The position numbers were made by a program, and so were the translations under genes. The notes under the pieces were generated by a model. The model was given only the letters and a program-made list of their open reading frames with translations, had not been told where the DNA came from and made no database searches. This document shows, in pieces, positions 29,674 to 37,094 of a stretch of 37,094 bases of DNA (position 1 is the stretch's first letter; each line of letters starts with the position of its first letter). The stretch is from a virus. The stretch is from positions 1 to 37,094 of IMG/VR virus record IMGVR_UViG_3300037504_000695; one strand, written 5' to 3'.

Positions 29674-31296
29674 TTATAATTCTGCGTCTGCCTTAAAAGT
29701 TGTATCTGCTACCACTCCTTGAAAATTAGCTGGTATTGTTGTGTGTCTGACTGTGAATCCGTTTAAATTGGCGTCGGTATAGCTGTCAACGTCTTCGCCT
29801 GTTCCTGAGCTACCGATATATAGCTTACTTTGATCCTCAGTCGAACCGTTGTAAACGTGATAGTCACTTGGTGTTGTTCTCTTTGGTGTTGTAAAAGCAA
29901 CATAATAATAATAATCATCAGTATCAAGTTGAGCTAAATTTTTGTTGAAAAATCCACATTTAACTCGTCCTGTCTCATAATATCTTTGACAAAGTCTGAA
30001 TTCTTCGCCGTAGAATCTTGAGTGAAATTGCAAAGCACTACTTCCAGTGTTGACTTGCACTTGAGCTATTTGAATGTCTCCCGCACCTCCAAAGTCTTCA
30101 CTTCCTGTACTATCACCTAAACTAGCATTATTACTTCCCCATGCAAGTTGAAATACAATTTCTAAAAAATCATTGTTACTTGTTCCAAATGTTTTACTTG
30201 AAAGCGTGTTGCAATCAACTGTGACACTGTAGCGTGTCCAACTTGTTGACAGGCTAAATTCATCTCCTGTTAGATTTTCATCACTTGAAGGCGTGCCACC
30301 ACTTCCGTAAGTTTGTCTTGCAAAGACAATTATTTTTTTATCTGTGATGTCTGATTTTGCCCAAAAGCTAATAGTAACTTGTCGTCCATTTCCACAAAGA
30401 TATCTTGTTCCATATTCAATTCTTTGTACTACACGGTAATAAGCATCTGCCCCGTATCCTGATCCTGTTCCATTAGAATTAACGTTGTAGTAATAAAAAC
30501 TCTTGTCTATTGAACCTGGTGTAAGTGTACTTTTTGAATGAACCAATGTTGGATTTGTTCCACCGTCTAGACTGTATAGAACTTTCCATCTGTCTGCTAC
30601 AAATGATGAGCTTGATGGACCTGACGTACTTGTACTTCGCTGCCAAATATCAAAATTGCCATTAATAATTGCTTGTCTGCTCATGTCGTATTCAATAGCA
30701 ATTGATGTAGGAAATCCTACTGGTGTGTAAGTGTGAGAGTAATAGTTATTAGTAATTGTACTGTTTGCAACAGTGTATTCACCAGACAATAAATCAAGTT
30801 GAGTATCTGCTACACTATCAATTGTAAAATATTTATAATCTCCACCTTGTTTAAATCTAACCTTGTCGCCCTCTTCATATTTACTCGCTGCCCCCGATGG
30901 CACTGTAATTGAAGTACTTGAGTTATAGCTCCACGTTTCGTCAGGATCTAACCAGCCATCGTTATCACTATATAGGACTTCCCGCATCTCATTCCACATG
31001 CCTTCAGTAAAATTAGCTTCAACTAAAGCACCATCATTGTGACTTCTAGCTGTACTGTTGTCTGCACCTCGGCTACATCCTGTTAAATCGCTCCCTGAAA
31101 TGCCTGTGAAGTAAATAACCTCTCTAGCACTAGCTGTATCATTTCCATTTCCATCTTGGCGATCAACCACAATGTATCCAGGTGCTTGAAGGTTTGTTGT
31201 ACTGTTTAGTGTAATTGTTGTGACACTTGCATTGATCGCACCATCTAAAGTTGTGCTCACAAAATTTTTACTTGGACCTTTAAAAAATCTGCTCAT
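29674..31296 (-). CDS. Tail fibre/spike-like protein with a carbohydrate-binding-like domain
   Basis: 540 residues. The N-terminal ~100 residues match a common phage tail head-binding module (TTITLNSTTNLQAPGYIVVD, then VIYFTGISGSDLTGCSRGAD). Residues ~205-430 form a beta-sandwich region (NGNFDIWQRSTS, then VTISFWAKSD and QVQVNTGSSA) like the carbohydrate-binding or lectin-like modules of tail fibres. A beta-rich C-terminal part follows. It probably binds a surface glycan, perhaps as a second receptor-binding protein beside the 1228-aa fibre. Placed after the nozzle gene. Confidence 0.7.
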   Translation of the reverse strand: MSRFFKGPSKNFVSTTLDGAINASVTTITLNSTTNLQAPGYIVVDRQDGNGNDTASAREVIYFTGISGSDLTGCSRGADNSTARSHNDGALVEANFTEGMWNEMREVLYSDNDGWLDPDETWSYNSSTSITVPSGAASKYEEGDKVRFKQGGDYKYFTIDSVADTQLDLLSGEYTVANSTITNNYYSHTYTPVGFPTSIAIEYDMSRQAIINGNFDIWQRSTSTSGPSSSSFVADRWKVLYSLDGGTNPTLVHSKSTLTPGSIDKSFYYYNVNSNGTGSGYGADAYYRVVQRIEYGTRYLCGNGRQVTISFWAKSDITDKKIIVFARQTYGSGGTPSSDENLTGDEFSLSTSWTRYSVTVDCNTLSSKTFGTSNNDFLEIVFQLAWGSNNASLGDSTGSEDFGGAGDIQIAQVQVNTGSSALQFHSRFYGEEFRLCQRYYETGRVKCGFFNKNLAQLDTDDYYYYVAFTTPKRTTPSDYHVYNGSTEDQSKLYIGSSGTGEDVDSYTDANLNGFTVRHTTIPANFQGVVADTTFKADAEL

Positions 31297-31307
31297 ATTT
31301 CCTTTAT

Positions 31308-33242
31308 TTAGATTAATTCGCTAGTTGGTATTATGACGCTTCCTGCTCGATGAAGTACACCTTTGAATTGTAGTACTTCAAAATTGCCTGCATCATTCTG
31401 GCTAACTTCTATTTGATAATTTCTAATTGTTTCGTTGAGTTGATTCCATCTGTAAAACTTTGCTAACGCCGTTACCGACCCGTCACCTTCACTATCTCCG
31501 AACATTGTGTTTCCAAACAGATCATATCCCCAACCGCTTGTTGAATTGATAATCTCACTCTCTAGGGTAAACGATTTTATGTTTTTAAATTCTCCAAAAT
31601 TATCTTGAGCCTTCAATGTTATGTTAATCTTACCTTCCACATTATCAAATAAATAATACATTTGTCTTAAAACTTTAAAACCAGCCCAATCTTTAACCTC
31701 TTCTCTTTTTGTTAACATGCTACATTCAAAACTTGTTCCATCATCAGTTTGATAATCTTCGCTCATTTCATACACTACTGGCTCATTAGTTGCCCCAAAC
31801 AACAATTTTCTATCATCATTACTATCATAATATACTAAATAAATATTTGCGTTGATTGTCCATGGACCAACAAATGCTAGTCGCTCACGATCGTACACAT
31901 ATGTTTTGTCATTTTGATCAAAACTAACACCATACATAAAACTTGAATAAAATGCACAAGCTGTATTTTTTACCGTTATACCAATATTTTTTACATCTGG
32001 TCTGATCTTAGCTGATAGCTCATTTGTTCTGAGTACATTTAAAATATTAGGCTCATCTCCTAGAACGTATAAGCCATCTCTGTTAAGAAAGAATAAATCA
32101 TTTTCAACTGGAACAATTGATCTGTGACTCACGCAACCTTTTGAGTCATTCAGCAATGTAGCAGCCGGTTGTGTAACATAATATTCACCCACCTGAATCT
32201 GACTAAGTGTTACTTGCCAGACTGAATTTTCTTTAAAAACTATTATTTTATCTCGAAATACTTTTAATCCTGTTATATCTTCGCCTGCGTCAGGTTCAAT
32301 TTTAATATAATTACCACCGTACGTAATATCATTTTTTTCGTGAAAAGGAACACGACCAGAAATGATAACTTTGCTTGGCTCTCCATCTAGTCCTGCATAG
32401 ATGAGTCTATCCTGAAATCGTTCAATAAACTTTGCTTTAACTCCGCCTGTTGTGTCGGCAGTTGGTGGAAAACTAAATTCAGCTGGAATAATTGATCCGT
32501 CATCCACAAATTCTGTAACATCTTTTGAAACAAAACTCATATATCGCTCATCACTTAAATTCCGCCCATACACATTGTAGCCCTGTAGATCCCCACTGGC
32601 TGCACTAACTGCTGTCCAACTAACTAAAACGCCACCATCTTTTAAATCTTGAGGTATATTTATTGCTTCTGCAATATCACTAGCTAGTGTTTCACCGTTG
32701 GTGCTAATAGCACTAACTCGGTATGAATATCTGTAAGCACCACTCACGCCGCTTGCTTGCGTTGCAATTACACCAGTAGGAGTTGCAATCGTCGGAAAGC
32801 TACTTATCGTCGGGCTTGAATATTTTACAAGTGGTTTTTGACTAGAAACAATATACATATTGTCATCTAGTTGTGTCATTTCTTTGTTATAGCCTGACGC
32901 CCAACTAAAACCTAATCGTTGTGTGTAGCTAGCACCTGACTTAATCCTTAAAAATCCCTCATCTCCTATTGTTAGCAATTCATTTGTTCCACCGCTAGTG
33001 TTGTATCTACCCAACGCTCTGATACTTCCTGTTGCCCCTGCTGTGAAATACGTCTGTGTTCCCCATCTCTTAGTCGGTGCTCCCTTACCCGTTAGCATAA
33101 TATTAGTAGCTTGAGCTAGCTCATTTTTATCAAGCTCAGTATCATTAAGCAATGTGTTAAGCCCACCTCTAAAATTATCCCAGGATATATCAATGATTTT
33201 TTGTGATTTTCTGGTAGTTTTACGAGTAGCTAAAATTGGCAT
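31308..33242 (-). CDS. Tail nozzle / stabilisation protein (P22 gp10 or T7 gp12-like)
   Basis: 644 residues. Starts with a basic tail, then FRGGLNTLLNDTELDKNELAQATN, a signature of podoviral tail-tube/nozzle proteins. Residues ~155-255 include a fibronectin-III-like insertion (YRYSYRVSAISTNGET, then VSWTAV). Residues ~270-500 contain beta-propeller-like blades (KVFRDKIIVFKENSVWQV, DLFFLNRDGLYVLGD). It would plug the portal-adaptor tube. The ATG overlaps the adaptor stop (TAATG), fitting the adaptor-nozzle order. Confidence 0.75.
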   Translation of the reverse strand: MPILATRKTTRKSQKIIDISWDNFRGGLNTLLNDTELDKNELAQATNIMLTGKGAPTKRWGTQTYFTAGATGSIRALGRYNTSGGTNELLTIGDEGFLRIKSGASYTQRLGFSWASGYNKEMTQLDDNMYIVSSQKPLVKYSSPTISSFPTIATPTGVIATQASGVSGAYRYSYRVSAISTNGETLASDIAEAINIPQDLKDGGVLVSWTAVSAASGDLQGYNVYGRNLSDERYMSFVSKDVTEFVDDGSIIPAEFSFPPTADTTGGVKAKFIERFQDRLIYAGLDGEPSKVIISGRVPFHEKNDITYGGNYIKIEPDAGEDITGLKVFRDKIIVFKENSVWQVTLSQIQVGEYYVTQPAATLLNDSKGCVSHRSIVPVENDLFFLNRDGLYVLGDEPNILNVLRTNELSAKIRPDVKNIGITVKNTACAFYSSFMYGVSFDQNDKTYVYDRERLAFVGPWTINANIYLVYYDSNDDRKLLFGATNEPVVYEMSEDYQTDDGTSFECSMLTKREEVKDWAGFKVLRQMYYLFDNVEGKINITLKAQDNFGEFKNIKSFTLESEIINSTSGWGYDLFGNTMFGDSEGDGSVTALAKFYRWNQLNETIRNYQIEVSQNDAGNFEVLQFKGVLHRAGSVIIPTSELI

Positions 33243-33898
33243 TAATCTTCACCCCATCTGTAGGTATATTGATTTTGTTCTATAGTTCTAACTCTAGATT
33301 GATCGCTCTCTTTGTTATGGGCATTCTCTGTTTCCATCATGTTTCTTAAAACCAAGTCTGCTTCATCTTGCTTTCGTTGGTATCTATCATCGTTTCTGCT
33401 TTCGAGTACATCTGCCATAACGCCTTTGATAATATACTCATTATCAGGGCAATTGATTAAATCACTTGAGGTAACAACACTAGCAGGAGTTCGATAATAA
33501 GGTACATAAATACTTGTTCCTGAGGCAATACTTCCAGAAATAATCAAGTTGTATCTGCCAGTACTTGAATCATACATTCGGTAATAATAATCATCACTAG
33601 ATGTAAATCTGTCTTGTTCTTGAGGTGCAATCTCAGTATACTCATCACCATCAATTTTTACATATCCTGCAAATTTCCTAAAGTTGCTAGGTAGACTAAT
33701 TGTAGTTAAGCTAGTAGTAACCTGACTGTTGTACTCGGTATAGAGCATTTGCCAGTTGGTAACTTCACTCCACATTCTCTGGCGACGATTAATAAAATCA
33801 AGTCGTAAGTTCCAATCTGTTGACCCTTCAGTCACAGTCCTTGTCAAATCTAGTTGACTAGCAATTAATTTTTGAACGTCTTCTACAGTTGTTGGCAT
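33242..33898 (-). CDS. Head-tail adaptor protein
   Basis: 218 residues. Helical N-terminus (EDVQKLIASQLDL), then a WSEVTNWQMLY segment, a beta-hairpin core (TTISLPSNFRKFAGYVKIDG) and a helical C-terminus (GVMADVLESRNDDRYQRKQDE). This is the layout of podoviral/gp6-type adaptors that bind the portal. It is coupled to the nozzle gene. No Shine-Dalgarno site precedes the ATG; a TAATAT box ends 6 nt upstream, directly after a terminator. Confidence 0.7.
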   Translation of the reverse strand: MPTTVEDVQKLIASQLDLTRTVTEGSTDWNLRLDFINRRQRMWSEVTNWQMLYTEYNSQVTTSLTTISLPSNFRKFAGYVKIDGDEYTEIAPQEQDRFTSSDDYYYRMYDSSTGRYNLIISGSIASGTSIYVPYYRTPASVVTSSDLINCPDNEYIIKGVMADVLESRNDDRYQRKQDEADLVLRNMMETENAHNKESDQSRVRTIEQNQYTYRWGED

Positions 33899-33908
33899 AT
33901 TTTTATAT

Positions 33909-33932
33909 TAAAAAAGACCCGCTATTGGGGTC
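33909..33932 (-). terminator. Intrinsic terminator between glycan cassette and adaptor operon
   Basis: On the minus strand GACCC pairs with GGGTC around a 7-nt loop and runs into T6. It lies after the GT2 stop and 10 nt before the adaptor ATG. A good promoter overlaps the GT2 stop upstream of it, so it could also act as an attenuator. Confidence 0.75.
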
Positions 33933-33955
33933 ATCGTTTTCTGATTAACAATACT

Positions 33956-33984
33956 ATTTTATATCCTTTTTGATCTTTAGTCAA
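33956..33984 (-). promoter_or_regulatory. Promoter upstream of the adaptor operon, in front of the terminator
   Basis: On the minus strand TTGACT and TAAAAT are exactly 17 nt apart. The -35 overlaps the last codons of the GT2 gene. Predicted RNA would meet the terminator at 33909-33932 after about 40 nt. Confidence 0.45.
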
Positions 33985-34705
33985 TGTAGCGCAATTTCGG
34001 CCAAAGTCTTTGGGTTTGTCTGTTTTTTACATGAGCTTTATATTTATCACCGAGCATATTATTTTCATCCCACTGTGCAACCCGATCATGATCGAGACTA
34101 TAACTTTTAAGTGATTGATCTATTTTAAAATCAAAGCTTCCTAAATCATGTAATCTGTGAACAACATTATAACCATCCATGCCGTAACCTAAATAATCCA
34201 TCTGTTCATCAAAGCCTCCTATTGCTTTGAAAGCAACCATCGGAATTGAACAAAAATTAAACTCAATATCATTAAAATTAACACTATAACAATCATTTGA
34301 ATTTTGATGTTCTCTAGGATCTTGCCATGTTTGACCGATTGGCGTTGGATAAACTTGTTTGTATTTGTTTCCTACGCCACTTACCAAAGTACGTGGCTCG
34401 TTTTTAAAATGATAATAAAACTTTTCTAAAGCGTTGGGATCACTAAAAGTATAGTCCTGCCAGCTAATTAATAGGTCTGATTTAGCATTCTTAATCAGCT
34501 TGTTATAGATTCTATTGAGAGTCCAAACTCCACCGCTAAAATCATCTTTAATCCACTTAGCAGTTTTTATTTGAGGATCAAAACTAGAACCAATTAACCA
34601 CTCAAAATCTTTAAACGTTTGTCTGTTTAAAGCCTTTTGAACAATTTTAAGTCCAGCTTTTCTAATACTAGGAGTCAGAATACTTATCTTTTTTGATTTT
34701 GTCAT
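33977..34705 (-). CDS. Glycosyltransferase family 2
   Basis: 242 residues from MTKSKKISILTPSIR; a longer start at 34744 adds 13 residues. The ISILTPSIR strand and a QDY acidic site near residue 84 fit a GT-A fold. The later IGGFDEQMDYLGYGMDGYNV, about 165-185, is the conserved acceptor-side GGFDE...D motif of GT2 enzymes that extend glycan chains. It overlaps the upstream GT2 gene by 38 nt. It is the last gene of the glycan cassette before a terminator. Confidence 0.8.
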   Translation of the reverse strand: MTKSKKISILTPSIRKAGLKIVQKALNRQTFKDFEWLIGSSFDPQIKTAKWIKDDFSGGVWTLNRIYNKLIKNAKSDLLISWQDYTFSDPNALEKFYYHFKNEPRTLVSGVGNKYKQVYPTPIGQTWQDPREHQNSNDCYSVNFNDIEFNFCSIPMVAFKAIGGFDEQMDYLGYGMDGYNVVHRLHDLGSFDFKIDQSLKSYSLDHDRVAQWDENNMLGDKYKAHVKNRQTQRLWPKLRYID

Positions 34706-35264
34706 ATAATGAGCTATCAAGTTTTGCTTGTTTAGTTGAATCATCAGCGGTTTGTTTTATTTTGTGAGTAACAACTACACTTGACACTGTAGTCATTTTA
34801 ACGCCAAATCGAGCTAATCTTTGCTTGTACTCTGTATCAGAACAATACATGACTAATCTTTCATCTAGAAAACCGACTTTATCAACAACTTGCTTGGGTA
34901 AACAAAAAAAACTACCAGCAAAGTTTTGTATTGTTGGTTGATTCTCAATTCTTGGGCTTGTAACAACATCTTTAACGCACAAATCTTTTAGATCACCACT
35001 TACTAGTTTAATATCATTATTGACACACATTACAAAGTCATAACTGGATACTTGAATAGCTAAATTAACACTATCAGTAAAACCTTTATTCTTTCTCTTG
35101 TAAAGATAAATATCGCTTAATCTTCTAATTTTATCGCTGTTTGCTCCACCATCTTCAATCACTACAATTTCACCATCGCAGTTTTCAAAACTATTAATAC
35201 AATCAATTGTCATCTGCTCATGTTTTTGACTGATGTTATACGAGAGAATACATATGCTATACAT
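34668..35264 (-). CDS. Glycosyltransferase family 2, compact
   Basis: 198 residues. ICILSYNISQ at the start and EIVVIEDGGANSDKI near 32-46 form the nucleotide-sugar site. VMCVNNDIKL near 78-87 is the DxD-like (NND) metal site. FLDERLVMYCSDTEYKQRLAR near 132-152 is the acceptor/base loop with the D-x-E-Y pattern. It is short for GT2 and lacks any membrane anchor, so it is likely cytosolic. It overlaps the CgeB-like gene by 8 nt. Confidence 0.8.
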   Translation of the reverse strand: MYSICILSYNISQKHEQMTIDCINSFENCDGEIVVIEDGGANSDKIRRLSDIYLYKRKNKGFTDSVNLAIQVSSYDFVMCVNNDIKLVSGDLKDLCVKDVVTSPRIENQPTIQNFAGSFFCLPKQVVDKVGFLDERLVMYCSDTEYKQRLARFGVKMTTVSSVVVTHKIKQTADDSTKQAKLDSSLYDKIKKDKYSDS

Positions 35265-36021
35265 ATAAATTGTTTGCTATATCAAGGAATTGTTTCAATC
35301 TATGCTTGTAAGTATGAAACTGTTTAACGTGTTGTCTTGATTGTTTATTTATTTTGTTCCTTAAATCTTTATCTTTTAGTAGTTTTTTTATTTGACTGAC
35401 AGCTTGATCAACATTATTTTTTTCATAACTAAGATAGTGTTTGCCCTCCTGGCCAACTTTAAATAGACCCGGCACTCGATTATGCACCATACAACCTATT
35501 GACATTGCTTCAAATGTTCGTCTGTTGATTTCGTTAAAATGACTGTCGGCTATTATAATTTTTCCTTTACTTAAGTTTTTAACATAGTCATCTGTTTTAA
35601 AACCATCTGAAAATATTTTTAAATTGATTCCTTGTTCAATCAAAGCATTTAAAAACCTCTTTCTCTCAGGATAGAGTCGCCCACAGAACACAACATCTGC
35701 TATACTTGCATGGGTTTTTTTGTGTAGGTTTGGCTTAGCTGCGTGCATAATTACCTGACTGTCTTGCCATTTACCGAAGTTTGTATAATAAACATATGGT
35801 TTGTAGGCTTGGAATAACAACTCTCTCTTGCAATCTCGCTCATAGTATAGTGTAACATCAGCTCGATGTTGACAACCTTTATTCATCACTAAAAGAAAAT
35901 CAAGAGGTTTTTTTGTATCACTAATTAAATCAAATTCATCAAGACACATATTAAAATAATCACTTGTAGTTAAATATCTTGATTGCTGTGCGTAAAAGTA
36001 AACGTTATTTATTTGCTTCAT
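35257..36021 (-). CDS. GT-B glycosyltransferase (CgeB-like, group 1)
   Basis: 254 residues. The C-terminal Rossmann half has VVFCGRLYPERKRFLNAL (~109-126), a SDGF segment, INRRTFEAMSIGCMVHN (~164-180) with the conserved E-A-x-x-x-G box, then LF..G..YLSYE. These match the nucleotide-sugar-binding half of the CgeB/Glyco_trans_1_2 family. The N-terminal half is shorter than usual. It lies between the epimerase (17-nt overlap) and a GT2 gene (8-nt overlap), within the glycan cassette. Confidence 0.75.
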   Translation of the reverse strand: MKQINNVYFYAQQSRYLTTSDYFNMCLDEFDLISDTKKPLDFLLVMNKGCQHRADVTLYYERDCKRELLFQAYKPYVYYTNFGKWQDSQVIMHAAKPNLHKKTHASIADVVFCGRLYPERKRFLNALIEQGINLKIFSDGFKTDDYVKNLSKGKIIIADSHFNEINRRTFEAMSIGCMVHNRVPGLFKVGQEGKHYLSYEKNNVDQAVSQIKKLLKDKDLRNKINKQSRQHVKQFHTYKHRLKQFLDIANNLYV

Positions 36022-36874
36022 ACCATCTAATCGTATCTGTTAATCCTCCACGAAGTGAAGTTTCAGGATAATAATGTAAGTTTTGAACCATAAACGACGG
36101 GTCAGCTAAAGCAACTGCATGCCTGGGTTCTCCCTTTCTCATTGGTAGTATTTCAAAATTTTTTGTACTGAGCGTAATTGATTTTATAATTTGTGCTACT
36201 TCATATACTCTTTTAGGCAAACCTGTTCCAATTTCAACAGTTTCACCCCAAACTTGATGAGCTATTGATTGATAGATTGCCTCGCACATATCTTTAACAT
36301 AAATAAGATCTACTAGTTGTTGTCCATCACCGTAAATTGTCATTGGTTGACCTGTTAAAGCCTGCATAATAAAAGTTGGAATCATTTTCTTAACAGGCTT
36401 CCACTTCTGACGTGGCCCATATGCGTTTAGTGCTTCAATAACAATAGTAGGAGTATTTAAATATTTATGATACATTCTGCAAAGTTGGCTACCAGTTCTC
36501 TTACTGATCATATATGGATTTAACCAATCGTTTTTTAAGCTCACATAGACGACTGGTTTTTTTAAAACCTTTGCTACATCTAGGATTGTTTGTGTTCCTA
36601 AAATATTGATCTCAATAGTTTTATTAATATGATCAAATGTTTCTCCACTTCCTAAAATTCCTGCACAATCAATAATGCAATCACAATCTTTAGCAGCAGC
36701 CTTAAGCTTGTTTCGATCTCTAATATCTCCTTTGATAAATTCATGATCAAACCAAGGATTATCTTTAAGATCGTAAATTATTACTTCTTTATTTTTTTCT
36801 TCTAAAGTCATCGCCATATGAGAGCCAATAAATCCCATACCTCCTGTTATTAAAAATTTATTTAATTTAGACAT
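36005..36874 (-). CDS. NAD-dependent sugar epimerase/dehydratase (extended SDR)
   Basis: 289 residues, within the usual length for sugar-nucleotide SDR enzymes. ITGGMGFIGSHMA near 9-21 is the NAD-binding G-x-x-G-x-x-G loop. DCAGILGSGETF follows near 69-80. The catalytic YMISK (Tyr-x3-Lys) is near 121-125, next to NAYGPRQK. IYGDGQQLVDLIYVKDM (~180-196) is typical of UDP- or dTDP-sugar epimerases. It probably supplies the sugar used by the adjacent glycosyltransferases. It overlaps both neighbouring genes. Confidence 0.88.
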   Translation of the reverse strand: MSKLNKFLITGGMGFIGSHMAMTLEEKNKEVIIYDLKDNPWFDHEFIKGDIRDRNKLKAAAKDCDCIIDCAGILGSGETFDHINKTIEINILGTQTILDVAKVLKKPVVYVSLKNDWLNPYMISKRTGSQLCRMYHKYLNTPTIVIEALNAYGPRQKWKPVKKMIPTFIMQALTGQPMTIYGDGQQLVDLIYVKDMCEAIYQSIAHQVWGETVEIGTGLPKRVYEVAQIIKSITLSTKNFEILPMRKGEPRHAVALADPSFMVQNLHYYPETSLRGGLTDTIRWYEANK

Positions 36875-37094
36875 GATAAACCTTTCAATAAATTATCAGC
36901 ATAATCAATATGTGATGGAATTTTACTATATACTAATTCTTTCAATTTTGGATTGTCGTTTTCAACTTCTACGTTGCAGCCACAACTTCTAGCTTCAAGT
37001 ACTGCTCGCTCCCCACCTCCATTAATATTTGCTGGTATATAAACGTTTTTTGAATTTTGATATATCATTCTTAGCTTTTCAGGATGTACTATAT
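36862..37094 (-). CDS. C-terminal fragment of a GT4-type glycosyltransferase, partial at right edge
   Basis: The frame is open to the right edge, running IVHPEKLRMIYQNSKNVYIP before an internal ATG at 37068. That ATG should not be taken as the start. NGGGERAVLEARSCGCNVEV matches the donor-site E-x7-E region near the C-terminus of GT4 enzymes. It is probably the missing tail of the large glycosyltransferase that runs off the left edge on the same strand. It overlaps the epimerase by 13 nt. Confidence 0.75.
   Translation of the reverse strand, partial: IVHPEKLRMIYQNSKNVYIPANINGGGERAVLEARSCGCNVEVENDNPKLKELVYSKIPSHIDYADNLLKGLSCLN

Noticed and set aside
1-37094. TGA recoded as Gly or Trp, as in some uncultured bacteria and phages
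   Set aside because: Many genes end in TGA that overlaps the next ATG (for example at 1603, 4511, 14095, 15769, 22992 and 24782), and the large genes are full length with TGA as stop.
1-37094. CRISPR array, insertion sequence, integrase or phage RNA polymerase
   Set aside because: No spaced palindromic repeat array, transposase, recombinase signature or polymerase motif was seen on either strand.

Overview
The window is an AT-rich bacteriophage genome, or nearly all of one. Its head genes (a SU10/DUF5309-type major capsid protein, a Gln-rich scaffold, a large P22-like portal) and its short connector/nozzle genes point to a podovirus-like, short-tailed phage. No tape measure, sheath, tail-tube or tail-assembly chaperone gene was recognised. 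No integrase, lysogeny repressor, DNA polymerase or RNA polymerase was recognised either, so the phage appears to rely on host replication and transcription. Genes use Shine-Dalgarno sites and sigma70-like promoters. TGA is a true stop, because many gene pairs are joined by ATGA overlaps. The host cannot be named from sequence; an uncultured, possibly Patescibacteria-like, host is only a guess.

Layout. Two transcription units diverge at about 16.15 kb. Rightward (+, 16.2-20.7 kb) is a probable early block: an unknown protein with an internal start, a putative ssDNA-annealing protein, an HTH protein, an RlpA-like membrane-anchored protein, several small membrane or HTH proteins, and a 22-residue-repeat protein. 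A MazG-like gene sits inside this block on the opposite strand. Leftward (-) from 16.1 kb run RusA, TerS, TerL, a replication initiator with a probable internal origin, the fibre genes, portal, scaffold, capsid, and a large glycosyltransferase that runs off the left edge.

The right edge (37.1 kb) opens, again on the - strand, with the C-terminal piece of a glycosyltransferase. An epimerase, three more glycosyltransferases, the adaptor, the nozzle, a fibre-like protein, two large putative internal virion proteins, ParB-like and Dam genes, a lysis cluster, a cytosine methylase and a tRNA-Asn follow. The two edges therefore look like the two ends of one gene, and the map is most simply a circular or permuted genome with a few hundred bases missing at the junction.

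Themes. (1) A five-gene glycan cassette lies between capsid and tail genes. (2) Two DNA methylases, a ParB-like protein and a MazG-like enzyme suggest modification or nucleotide defence. (3) Lysis includes a C39-like endolysin with a duplicated coiled-coil stalk and three small membrane proteins. (4) Regulation is unusual. Several promoters are followed by a hairpin or intrinsic terminator before the first gene, and several operon heads have a -10 box only 6-8 nt from a start codon with no Shine-Dalgarno site.
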